Shown here: positions 21,080 through 32,545 of the stretch, piece after piece
Layout of the letters: the number at the start of each line of letters is the position of its first letter
Position numbering within the stretch: the stretch's first letter is position 1
Source of the DNA: Isoetes taiwanensis
Lineage: Eukaryota; Streptophyta; Lycopodiopsida; Isoetales; Isoetaceae
Reading direction: 5' to 3'
DNA: 64,000 bases
Assembly (NCBI GenBank): GCA_021234155.1
Contig: JAJEKV010000017.1
Coordinates: forward strand, 15,951,455 to 16,015,454
Position numbers and translations under genes: made by a program
Notes under the pieces: model-generated
Database searches by the model: none
Told to the model about the DNA's origin: nothing
The model's input: only the letters and a program-made list of their open reading frames with translations

Positions 21080-22549
21080 TGTGACGCTCCCTGAACATAT
21101 ACGACCCTCGGCCGTATATATACGGGGACTTTCCCCTCCCATGGCGACCAACTCGCCATGAGCAGGGCCCTCCGTCTATTTCGGGCCATCTATAATATAA
21201 TGTCCGAAAGAAGGACACGAAGGGGTCATTCGGCCCACGCCTTCAATGGGGCTCCTACGTCGCGGAAGCGTGAATACAAGGGTTAGCACACAGCATAAAT
21301 CACATATAAAATAACCACCACGAAGGGTGGCGCATCCATCCAAATACCAACGGCAAAGAATATGCATCTAAACCTAAGAAAACACCCCAAACCCATGGTT
21401 CTACCCCGGCTCAGACTCCAAAGAGGATCGACCGACGGCTAGGTCTCAAGAGATCGCCAGACCGAATCTTGACATGGCGTTGGGCGGCATAGAACATTGG
21501 CTAGGGTTGTCCACTCCATCCGCCCCTCCTTTGCACACTTTGCAGATGAGTCGAATCATGCTATGGCATCGCTATAGCCTTCCTTCTGCAGACTCAAGGT
21601 ATCACCCTTCGAGCCTACTACGGGGGTTCATGAAGCCCCGTCCGATGAGGCAGGTCTCTGGAAGCTGTCCCCTTCGGGATCACAAAGGGTTCCATGGGTG
21701 GACTAGAGAATACGTGCCGCATCACGACCCCCGCATCCGCATTCCACTTACTCGCCCCTAAATCTACTCAAAGTACAGATGCCCCATGCGGTCACACCTC
21801 ACACCCGTGGAGTGTCCGGACCCATACCCTACCTGATCGCCTAGCTCACTGGCCGGCTATTAGGCCTAGTCCACTGTAGGAGTCTCAGGAGCCTTTTATG
21901 TTCGTGCAAGACCCCACCCCCACTTCACCACTGTGTCCCTTGTTTGGTGCTAAGCCATTCCATAGCATCCACGACTCGGTGGGCTCTTGTGCACAGGCCG
22001 CATATACTGGGAAATACAGGGCTCTATCTAGGAGCATACTACAATACATGGGCTCAGAGGTCTCTACCCCACGTAATTCCCCCCACCTCAAGAGTAATAC
22101 TATGCAAAGAACTATCAATCCATCCTTTGAGAGCAAATCCAGAATCAGAATATAAAGAGAACTTACCTTTACAACCAAGGGTTAGTTCCTACGAGTAAAA
22201 CACAGAGAGAACAGACAAAAACAACACAACAAGTGCCCAAAAGGGGCGCTACCCTAGAATATCAGCCTATACTAGCCACCTACCCGAGTTCCTGCTAGAT
22301 CCGTTATCGTTTGGCGCCTCCATCTTCTTGGAACTTGACGCTTAGCTCGGATACAGTGCGTGCTAGGCAAGGGTGGCGCCACCGGGTGAAGGTAGGTAGG
22401 CGCCGGCCCTCAAAGGTGGCGCCCACCTCCCTGGTCGACTATGGCTGATATGGGGGGTAGTGATCCACCTTGATGTCTCCAATTAGCATCACCATCTTAG
22501 CCAATCGATTTTGGCCAAGTGGCACCTTCCCAAACCATAATTAACTTAA

Positions 22550-25500
22550 CTAGTTATGGTGCCCGGCGTTGCCGGGCTTTTCAACATTTGAAGAGATGGT
22601 TGTGTGATGGTTGGGTAGAACAATCAATGTCGGTTGGAGGGGGCAAGGGTAATTCATTAATTTTGTGTATGTGGTAGTGTTTTGATATGCAAGTAGTTGA
22701 GATGAATTAGAATTCAAGTTTGTGAGGATATGATTTGTTGATTTGTGGTTAAGCTACTGTACGATTGCTCATTCTCAAAACAGTCTTATAAGTATGGGGG
22801 TAATATTCGTATTGTTTCACAAATGGTGCTAATTGCTATATATGAAGGGAAATGATGAGCACAATGATAAGTGGGCTCCAGCGACAGTAGCAATGCAATC
22901 TACAACGTTAGGATAATGTGCGTTAGGCATGAAAAGTGCTAGGTATTATTTAGGATATTAGCCTGAGAATGTGTGAGATTTGCCAAGGTCACATATAAAT
23001 AACATGAAGGTTATGCACATTGTAAATAGCAAAAGTATAGTTATAAGTGTATGTCGTGTCGTGTCATGTTTGTAAGAAGATGTCCGTATATTATAAAGGA
23101 GTATGCTCTTGGAATGGTTGGTATTGACAATGTTTTGAGAGGGAAAGAAGTATGCGGAATTGGTTATGCTAGTGCTAGTATAATAAAATTGAAGTGCATG
23201 TCGATATCGATATGGAAATTGTGAAGTTGAGCAAGCAAGGAACCTAGAAGATATTGCGAAACTTATGGAAATTGTGAAGTTGAGCAAGCAAGGAACCTAG
23301 AAGATATTGCAAAACTTGAGTGAAGTGATATGTTATGCTAGTATAATAAAAGTGTAAGTGCATGTCGATATCGATATGGAAATTGTAAAGTTGAGCAAGC
23401 AAGGAACCTAGAAGATATTGCAAAGCTTGAGTGAAATATGTAAGATATTGATTGATGTAATAGGATGTTTGGAATGAAATTATTACCATACACTATAAGA
23501 ATTTGTTGAACTAATAATCTTAACTGATGAAATTGTTAATGCGGCTGGGATAGGAATATTGAAATGGACATTATGTGACCAAGGAGCTAATAGCATGAGA
23601 AGCACAACTCATAGAAGAATGATTGAGTTGTTCACTTTAAGACATTGTCATCTAAACTGCATTCTAAATAAATAGCGATGCAAATGACAACCGAAAGGAA
23701 ATGCATCTGCATAAGCACGATGCAGAATGCCTGGTTCTCATATAGACGTGTTTGACATATTAGAAAGAATAGTTTGTCACTGCTATGAATAGTAGATGAT
23801 GCCGTTTATGCATAGATGTTATGGAAATAATCTTTTGTTGATGAGAATAGTGTCGCAATAAAAATAGCTTCGTTTCAAAATGGCTATCTAGAGTCCATAC
23901 AAAGTGTATAATTCCCATGCATAGATTGACCTGCAGAAGAGACACAGATGCTTGGAGTTCAATGTGTCAGGTGCAAAGCAATAAGTTGTGCTGAATTATG
24001 AGAATAAATTAGTTGCAATAATCATGAATGGACAATGAAATAAATACCTTGTTCATGCTCGTTTATGTAGATCGAACATGGACTTGAGTATCTTAGCTAC
24101 AAAGAAATTCATGTACACTCAGAGGGATTGCAATAATGGATGAACGGATATAGACTATCTGCACAACTTTAACTGCACTGTTTAGATCCTTCATTTTTTT
24201 GAGAAGATGGCATACACAAATAGCTCAGAACTCGTTTTCGAGCAATGTTAACCCCATAAGAGTTTTTGTATCTTCACTGAGGCATACCTTATGGACAAAG
24301 GCCATAAGAGTTTTTGCATCTTCATTGAGGGCACATGATTTAACCTTGCAGTATTAGGATAAAGCACAAATCTCAAACTGTAAAATCTCGCTGAGAAATG
24401 AGAGCAGAAAGATGCAAACCAAGTGTTGGCCAGATAAATCTATGCATCAAGTATAATTACAACTGGCATTCTGCAGCGTCATACCTGCAAATAAATAGAA
24501 CGTTTGGGAATAGTGAGCCAAGTAAACTTAATTATACAAATGGTAGGGCCGGTTACGTACACAAATATATAATGTTTTGAAATCATTACGCACAGTGGGG
24601 TACATTGCATTATCTGAAATGAGTTATCTGAAATGAGTTCAGTGGGCTAGACACCTGCCAAATACCAAGGAGATAATGCCCACTGACATTGGAACATGCT
24701 GTAGACCAAACCTAAATCTAGTTGTAGGCCGCAACAAAGAACATACCAAATCTAGCCTTAATTTGTGGATAAGATAAGGATGTCGGATATGCAGATCTGT
24801 GACCAATACAGGTAAAGAGCACTATGTATGATCTTGTGCTCCATCATCTTGTGATATAGTACATATGCATAGCTTAAAGTAAAAGTATCAGAAGTATATA
24901 GAGAGTGAATAGATATATTTAAAGCTTATTACAGATACCATATCCATTTCACCAAGGAGTTCGAAAGAAGAACCCTCTTACCCGCTGCTAGAAAGAAGAA
25001 AGAAGCCCAATGGTTGCATGAAGCCCAGTGATTTCTGATAAGGGCTTGTTCCTTTCCATTCTAGAATCGATGTGTTGCACAACAGGGTGCAGACTATTGA
25101 AATTAGGAACGATAATGCAATGTGAAAGCTAGTTCTTCATACAAATGCATATTTTTTGCATCAACCAAAGAATCATGCTGCAATGAAGCTGATTTTCTAA
25201 AGACAATGGTTTGATGATGCTACTGCAGAAGCCCTACGACCCGAACAGGACATGCTTCTACCATTTCTTCAATCTATGATTGGCAAGGATTCAGACCCAT
25301 ATCGCAAATGCTCAAGAGAAAACCTGATGATGATGGCATAGTGCCAGAGCCTCATCCTGACACACATTGCTAGGCTAAGAACAAAGCATACAATGTAAAG
25401 AGGTAGATATCTAGTAAACCCAAATTCCAGTCCCATACCTCTTTTTCATGCAAATATGCAAAAATTGGCATCCGTGGAGGCAATATCCTATTCCAATATG

Positions 25501-27084
25501 GGATGGATTGGTACACTCAAAGTATTAATGTAGAAGAGCTCCTCTGCAAAAATTGTGAAAAGCTTACTGCTGGCTCAATTTGTTAGCAGATCACGTCACT
25601 TGTGTTCAACTCAATTGGAAATGCAGGGCATCTGATCATCATACCCATGCTTATGTATGTACATCTTCGGATGGGTAGGATACATGTATAGACAGCTAGC
25701 TACCACAATCTGTACAATGTATGTGCAAAAGTTAGATGCAAAAATATTTCATTGACAATGTGTATAACCTTCATTCTACTGAAGCTTATTGAAGGCACAT
25801 TTATTACAATGACCATTAAAGAAAAGATGCACCTTCGATTTTTGAATGTGATGATCATCTCTACAACCAATGAAGCAGACTTTACATTGTGCACCACCTG
25901 CATCAGCACAATGATGGATTATGAAGCACAATAAAACAATTAAATGCATTAGAGATCATTAAAGCAACAAAATGAGTGATTGCACACCTTAACGGCATGA
26001 AATCTTGATGTTGGATCTTCATAGTTTCAAGCAAATATCATGATACTAAACATCAGGCAAGAGGTGGAGTCTAATCCCCTTGGCCATCATGTCTGCACAT
26101 AGGAGACCAGCCATAGTAAAAAAAACCAAGGAATGTCCAACAGCATATTGGCCCTAAAAACTCCCATTGCTAATTCTGCAAAAGAAGCGCCATATTTATG
26201 CCTATCAAGCAGAAATTGTGTAGTCTCCACATAGATCTCTTTTTAAGATAAAAGAGTATCCTGAGGTTGCACCTTCACAGTGTTGAGCATCTACTGCATG
26301 GAGAGACAGTCAAATAAGCCAATTCCAACTACAATAAAATTGTATGCTACATAATATTCTCAGCATAGCAAATGGTACACTACCTTTTATAAGGAGATTG
26401 ATACCTTCATCTGAACATAGCCAGCAAAATCAAACTCTATGCAAAGAGATGTAAGTGTTCTCAACAATTGAAAACGATGCACAGAAACATCTATCTTCTG
26501 GAGATGTTGCTTGTCTCATCTATTCTAACTCAGACTTACGGTATCCAGCCATCACTTGATGAGAAAAAGAGCTTCATCTTACCTATATCTGCATCAACCA
26601 CAGTAAGATTAACGCCCCATCTGAAATCAAAGAGCGAACTAAGCTCCGTTACCTAATTTGGTTGAGCCGGAAGTAAACTGCGAACTAAGCTCGGTTACCT
26701 ATCCTATGATAGTTATCATATAACAGATATTAATTGTTGCTCTCATGTGGACGAAATGACATCTTCTAAAAAGCATGAAGCGCACCCCGGCCAGACCATG
26801 CTGAATTTACAGAAACAAAGCTACACATACCACAAAAATAAAGAAGAGTTACTATTTTTGGCGTCCACCCGGCCTCCATGCCGTTTACATCCTCCATCTA
26901 AACTCTATCCAAACCCTGAAATCGTATCAAAATTTTTTGGGCCCTATTTTTTTCTTCCCGATTTTTGGATCACCTGAAAACTTTCCCGGCAGACAAAATA
27001 AACCCAAACCTTAGACAAATAAACAAAGTCAAAAATCCAAAAACTTTTCGGGACCTCGGAAAAACCGAATTTAAACAATAGGAT
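22550..27084 (-). mobile_element. Non-autonomous Helitron-like element
   Basis: On the minus strand the 3' end reads GCCCGGCAACGCCGGGC (a 7-bp-stem hairpin, 22577-22561), 7 nt, then CTAG (22553-22550) followed by T. The 5' end reads TCCTATTGTTTAAATTCGG from 27084 and is preceded by A. TC...hairpin...CTAG inserted between A and T is the Helitron signature. The split LTR is continuous on either side of these points. I see no Rep/helicase coding sequence and no captured gene. The 4.5 kb is AT-rich with local direct repeats. Confidence 0.6.
23195..23440 (+). repeat. Direct repeats inside the Helitron
   Basis: AAGTTGAGCAAGCAAGGAAC followed by CTAGAAGATATTGC occurs three times. GCATGTCGATATCGATATGG occurs twice, near 23198 and 23361. 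Confidence 0.75.
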
Positions 27085-27267
27085 TATCCCTTTTACATAT
27101 TAATTCCTTAATTATAGGTTATTATCCTTAATAATTAAATTAGCATAGCTAATTTAATCCCTTTTAGGTCAACCCCCTAGGTTACCATACCCCATGGTGG
27201 CGTATCTATACCGGGTGACGTGTCAATATATTTATACGTATACCGTATAAATACTTGGAACGTCACA

Positions 27268-27850
27268 CAAGAGTTGTCAAAAGTAAAAAAAGATGATTAA
27301 AACTCGAGTTACAAAAATTTGCTTGCTGTTTTTGCTTTGTGACAATCTTTGTGCAAAAAACTGAAATTTAGGACATCCTAGCATATTTCTTTGCCAAAAA
27401 CCCTGTTGATCCTTGTGTGTTTCAAAGATAGGACCGTGTCAAAAGTTAATAAAGACTCATACTTTTTGATCTTCAAAATTTAGCTTGCTACCAGGAATAT
27501 TGACCAAGTTTTGACTTGGTCAGGTTTACAAATTTGAGAGATCATTGCAAATCTACTGCATCTGACTTTTGGCTTCAGATTCCTTGAGTACTACAACAAC
27601 TTTTTGAATTGGAACCATGTCAAAATTCGAATCTGCTGGCAAATGGCATCATTTTTGCTGAGACCACCTTTTTCTTATTTTGAGAGAGTAGTGCTAACTC
27701 ATTGTTTGAGCATTCTTTTTACAATTTTCTTGTACAGATTGGTTGCCTAAAGCAACCTGGAGGTTCTAAGCCATTGAGGTTGAAGGTTTTCCAGAAACAC
27801 CTTCAACATTTTGGAGGTTCTACCGAGATATTTACCTGGAATTTGGACTC
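27268..27850 (+). repeat. Repeat R1, right part (leader before gag)
   Basis: Homologous, inverted, to 45889-46440. It contains a weak PBS-like ATGGCATCATTTTTGCTGAG near 27645 (ATGGTATCA in the other copy). The conserved block CCTGGAGGTTCTAAGCCATT precedes the gag frame. Confidence 0.5.
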
Positions 27851-28990
27851 ATGGCTCCTAGAACAAACAATGAGACTTCTGAGCATGTTGAAGCACAAGA
27901 GAACCATGAGATCTCTGCAGCAGTACCAGGAGTAAGTATTCAAGCTAATGCAGGTATGCCTTGCCACTACTTTGAGCTAAACATGCCAATTCCTCCTCCT
28001 ACATTTGATCCAAGTATGAATGCTAACAATTTCTTGAAGACTTTTGAGGAATACTATCAGGAATATGGACACAAAAAGAGATGCAAATTCTCTGAATTCA
28101 AAAAGTGCTTCAAGGATGATGAAGTGAGAGTATGGCTGTAATATATCATGAGCTTTGGTGCTAATTCATGGGATGAAATTGTAAAACAATTCTTGGCAAG
28201 GTTTGGTAAGCTTCTTGATTCCCAAGATTGATCTTTGAGCTGCAGACCTTTTGCATTGAACATGGGGAGAGTGTGCATCAGTATGTTGAAAGATTTAACT
28301 TGTATCTTGTCAAGTGCCAAGTGAATCAAGTATCTAACCATACTTTGCATCTTGTTGCTTCATTTATTAGAGATTTGAGTAGTAGACCAAGAATACACAG
28401 GAAAATGCTCAAGATACAAAAGCAAGAGGGATTTGACACCATACACAAAGCCTTTACTAAGCCCACTGAAATTGCTGACATGATCTCCTATCATCCTGAT
28501 GATATGCACTCACCTCATGATCCTTTCTTTCCAGATTATGAGCAAGAATACATGGGGCCTGGACCACTGCCAATCTATGCTATTCAAAAAGTCAAAAAGA
28601 AGTCAAAGATGAAGGATCCAAATAGTCCTGTGGCTGATGTCAGGGCTGAGATATCCAAAGTATCTGAAGCCTTGGTTGAGGTCACAAAGCAGCTCCAAGA
28701 AATGAAGAGTTCAAGGCCCAAGAAAAGGATCTATCCCCCATGTGCTCATTGCTCAAGAAATACACATTTCTCATATTATTGTTGGTATAGGCCATGCACC
28801 AAGTGTGGTAAGAGAGGGTAAAGAATGCCCTGTTTGTACTTTTCGCAAAGAAATAGGCCATTATGAAGATAGGTGTAGTGTGAAAGAGTAAGCTTTGGTA
28901 AAATCTACAAAGCAGCAGAACAATGTATTTTTGGCTCCCTTTGTCCCTTCAACAATAATCCGTAATGTTAGCAAATGGTCAACAGTAAAG
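27851..28990 (+). pseudogene. Gag of an old gypsy element (R1)
   Basis: Frame 27851-28141 (ATG at MAPRTNNETSEHVEAQ) and frame 28228-28821. Together they show a Retrotrans_gag region: FLKTFEEYYQEYGHKKRCKF, SWDEIVKQFLARFG, GESVHQYVERFNLYLVKC. A Cys/His-rich end follows: CAHCSRNTHFSYYCWY and CTKCGKRG, then more Cys in a shifted frame. Stops near 28140 and frame changes near 28230 and 28820 disable it. Sequence similarity ends near 28990, where a LINE RT fragment begins. Confidence 0.65.
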
Positions 28991-29210
28991 TGATTTTTTC
29001 GAGAACCTACTTGCATTAAAGCCTTCCTTTAGGATCATCCACCCAATTGTTAATTTTATTCTCCAATACTGCCCCAAATAATTTTGCCATTGCACTACTG
29101 ACCATAACAATTCTATAGTTCTCAACACGATCCTTATCCGTAGCTTTACGTATAGGTATTATTCAGTTCAAAGATCTCTTCTCTGAATAACCCTCGTTTA
29201 ACTAAACAAT
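28985..29210 (-). pseudogene. LINE reverse transcriptase fragment
   Basis: On the minus strand: IPIRKATDKDRVENYRIVMV followed by SSAMAKLFGAVLENKINNWV. This is the RT block that contains NYR.I.(L/V).S...K in LINEs. No other domains are attached. Confidence 0.55.
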
Positions 29211-29609
29211 TTCATTATCCTTACCTATACTTGCATCCCTCCCCATCTCAATATTTCTACTGCCATACCTTATGAATCCCTTGATTTGCCATAAACATCT
29301 TTCTAAGAGACAATATCATTTTGTCAACTCTAAACATATCACATACTTGTTCATTCACCTCTCCAAATGGCGTACTTTCATATACCCCATTCTTATAACT
29401 CCGTTCTACCTTAGCTATATTTCTAATTCATTAATAAAGAAGCTGAAAAGAGTTGGTCAACACGACCCCTACACTGCATTCTACCTTTTTTGACCCATTC
29501 AAAGAGAATGCAATTCGTCCATAACTTTTTCATACAATGTGACTACCTACCTATTTCTTGAGTGCTAGTTGGGCTTGCAATTTCTCTAATATGTTAAATT
29601 CTTACTTGA

Positions 29610-29880
29610 TGCTGGACTTTCGAATGAAGCTTACTATGTTTTATTTTACTGATTGGAACCTTTGGTATAACACCATTATGGTGCCTGGTTGATGATATTG
29701 GGTAAACTGGACAATACGATGAGGTCTATGATTTTCTTGAGGGGATGCCAGATCTCTCCTAATGTTGTGATGTGGATTTCCTTTCATAGTGTGCTTGTAA
29801 AACGTTTAATGTGGAGGATGGCTCTTGTTTAAACACATTTATGAGCTAGAAAATGTGAAGCTGTAATTTCACTGCTAGAG
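29610..29880 (+). pseudogene. Remnant of a PPR protein (E-motif region)
   Basis: One frame gives FGITP, CLVDDIG, then TGQYDEVYDFLEGMPD; an adjacent frame gives SPNVVMWISFHSV. These match the end of the last PPR and the start of the E motif in plant PLS-type PPR proteins. It is short, frameshifted and has stops. Intact members act in organelle RNA editing. Confidence 0.5.
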
Positions 29881-32474
29881 CTACCTAATCTCCTGTCAAG
29901 TTAGATTTTATAGCATTTAAGAAATTCAGAATGCGTCAAGAGGCCTCAACAACACAAAATTCTATCATAATGTCAATCTTTGACACATATATATGTTTAA
30001 CCAATAAAGTTGACACTTAAGTACTAACTACATATACATTCTAGGGTTTTGAATAATAAACATCTCAATTTTTTTGTACAATATGTACAATATGCATTAT
30101 AGACTAGAACACGAGAATAGTATGATTCCACTTCTTTATGTGGCAAAACTAGATAGCATAGCCATTAGAATTTATTGACCAACCCATTACACCTAGAGGG
30201 AATCCAATGTAGGACAACACCTTTGTTAGTTTCCTCTCTAGGGATTTGCATAAGGAAAGAAGTCCAACCACAAAGTGATCTCTATTGGTAATGAAAAAAT
30301 ATAATACTCAAATGTTAGTAGACATTGCAATGTAAAAGCACAAACGGAACTCCGACCATGGCGCCAAGTGTAACATTTATTACTGGTTTGATAGTTGGCC
30401 TCAAGGCAGACCATCAGGCTAGAAATGTATGGCGTGACATGCTCATAAATGTATACATCATTTTTTAATCTCTATATCTGTTGAAATTTGCAAGATAACT
30501 TTGTCCTTTGGGAAGGCATATCCCACATAATACAAGGATTTCCTCACAAGTAGTTGTCATGCCAAGTTGTCATGATGTATGTGGGCTTTAGCAGCTGCAT
30601 CTTCTGGTCGATCAAGGAAGCCACTCAATGGTGCACTAGCAGAAAACTTAATTAGAAAAATGGAGAGGTTTGCGGGCCAACAACAGTGGTGGTGGTTCAG
30701 AGTCATATTAAAAGCTCGAGAAATACTGGGCACTGTAGAGAGTGGGGATGAAGGGAGGGACATGCTGAGGCCACCGTAGAATGTGCGGGGACGGAATTAC
30801 AATATGGAATGTGGGGCTGAAAGTAGAGAAAAATACAAGGGAAAAAAATTGAAAGGAATATAAGGGAAGAATAATATGTGTCTGTAGAAAAGATTAAAAA
30901 GATTAATAATAATGCTGGAGACCTTTGGTATCAAAGGGGAAAAAAAATGGGGGGGATGTGCACCCAAATTTGGGGTAGGTCCAAACACATGGAAAAAAAG
31001 GTATCAATTTTAGGCCTTCGTGAAAATGCCGCATTCACACTAGCCTGCAGGCGGAGAACCGGAGGCAGAGAGACAAGCGCAAGCAAAGAAGGGTCAGACC
31101 TGCCATACCCAGATGCCCAAGTCGCCCGTCCGGCCATGCAGCCTGGTGAAATGCTGGGTCATGGCCGCGGCTGTTTTTATGCAAGCATTTCGGCGAGGAA
31201 AATGAAGCTTTTGGGCTCTTTCTCTCCCGGTTTGGCTGCCGAGCCTTCTTTTCGGAATCCAGGTTTTCTGCCTTTCCTTCTTGGTTTTGTGTTTACAGTT
31301 ATACGTTTTCTGGAATTCATTTTAACGGATAATTCTGGTTTCGAAGTCATGTATAGATCTTTAAGCAGTTTTGATTTGGGGATCTGATTATGTTGTCATA
31401 CTATTCATCCCGTGTTAGAATTATAATAAAGGGGCTGCAAAACTGTGTTGGGAAGAGGATATAAGTCCAACTTGTTATAAGGATAAGGACAATTAGGTTT
31501 TGCCCCTTCTGAGTGGATAATCATGAAGAAAAGTAATAGTGTGGGTTTGTCAGGTCACCAGTTATCCGATTCATGCTTTGCTCATTCATCTACCAGATCC
31601 TCTTGTTTCCTTGTAATAATACGTCATGTGCATTCTTAACTGCGAGATTTTAATTTTGTTGTTGAATGACTAATTTTAAGATGGTGAAAAGCAATCGCCC
31701 ATTATGGGATGGTACTGATTTTGCTTATTGAGTGGAGGGATGTTCATCAAAGAAATCCTACAGAGTTGGAAGTCATGGCAATTTCCATGGCGAATACCTC
31801 TTCGCAGAAGCAAGAATTATTATACCTTCTCCTTATACTTCTATTAATAAATATTATACTTTCTCCTTATACATTTATTGTCGTGTAAGTATTTTTCCAT
31901 CAATTGTAACTGGATTCTTTCAACCAGTCAGGGCAAAATCATTCAACCGTGTGAACATATAATGGTAAAATTTTGTATGCTTACTTTATTCGTTCTTCTA
32001 ACAGTATTTTGGCAGTGCTAGATGAGAGTGCCAGAATCATTATACTTCCATTGTTTTAAGATTACTCTGGTTTATGAGGAAGATGCCTTTTGCAGAAATG
32101 CCTTTTATTGAACAACGAACATTAATTGCGATCTTCCATTATTATACTTGCTTTTGTAACATATTGCATGCCAATCGTTCTGAAAGATTCATGAGCGAAA
32201 GCCTTGTGAGATCCCAGCCTGATGTAAGAATATGAACAAGGGTAACCAAGTGCGATTTTATTTTCTTCGGTATATGGGCAAGGACATGTTTTGTTCATGA
32301 AATCAAGTAATTTGTGTACTAGCGTATACCGTTATTGTATTAAGGCTCAAGAAATTGAGGGTGTCAAGGATGGAAGCAGGCAGTAGGCATTTGTTCAGTT
32401 TTCTTTCTTATCCCCCCCTTCTTTTTTTTTGGAATTCTTATTTATTGCATTACGTTTGCTTTTTGACATTCACA
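29881..32474. other. Intergenic, probable promoter and 5' leader of the RING gene
   Basis: No supported protein. 30550-30780 and 31000-31380 have higher GC and could hold the 5' leader exon of the gene at 32546, since an intron acceptor (TTGACATTCACAG) ends at 32475. I cannot place the transcription start. Confidence 0.3.
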
Positions 32475-32545
32475 GGCACCTGACGCTGCTTCTTACATCC
32501 AATCCAGCATTATAGTTAATAACTGAAGTTGCACGATAATTCACA

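Larger units (their letters stand above)
21080..27267. mobile_element. Solo gypsy LTR interrupted by a Helitron-like element
   Basis: 21080-22549 plus 27085-27267 (about 1.65 kb) form an LTR starting TGTGACGCTCCC and ending GGAACGTCACA. It is a relative of the LTRs at 4350, 46602 and 58421. No PBS or internal sequence adjoins either side; both flanks are repeat R1, so it is a solo LTR. No clean 5-bp duplication remains (TCAGG versus CAAGA). End hairpins: TATACGACC/GGCCGTATA at 21098-21118 and TTTATACG/CGTATAAA around 27231-27251. Confidence 0.65.

Noticed and set aside
21080-22549. A full gypsy element starting at this LTR
   Set aside because: No PBS or internal region adjoins; both sides are repeat R1, so it is a solo LTR.
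23195-23440. Satellite array
   Set aside because: Only three copies of the unit, confined to the Helitron-like element.
30878-31387. A 169-codon frame upstream of the RING gene
   Set aside because: No domain, uneven composition, and better explained as promoter or 5' leader of the RING gene.
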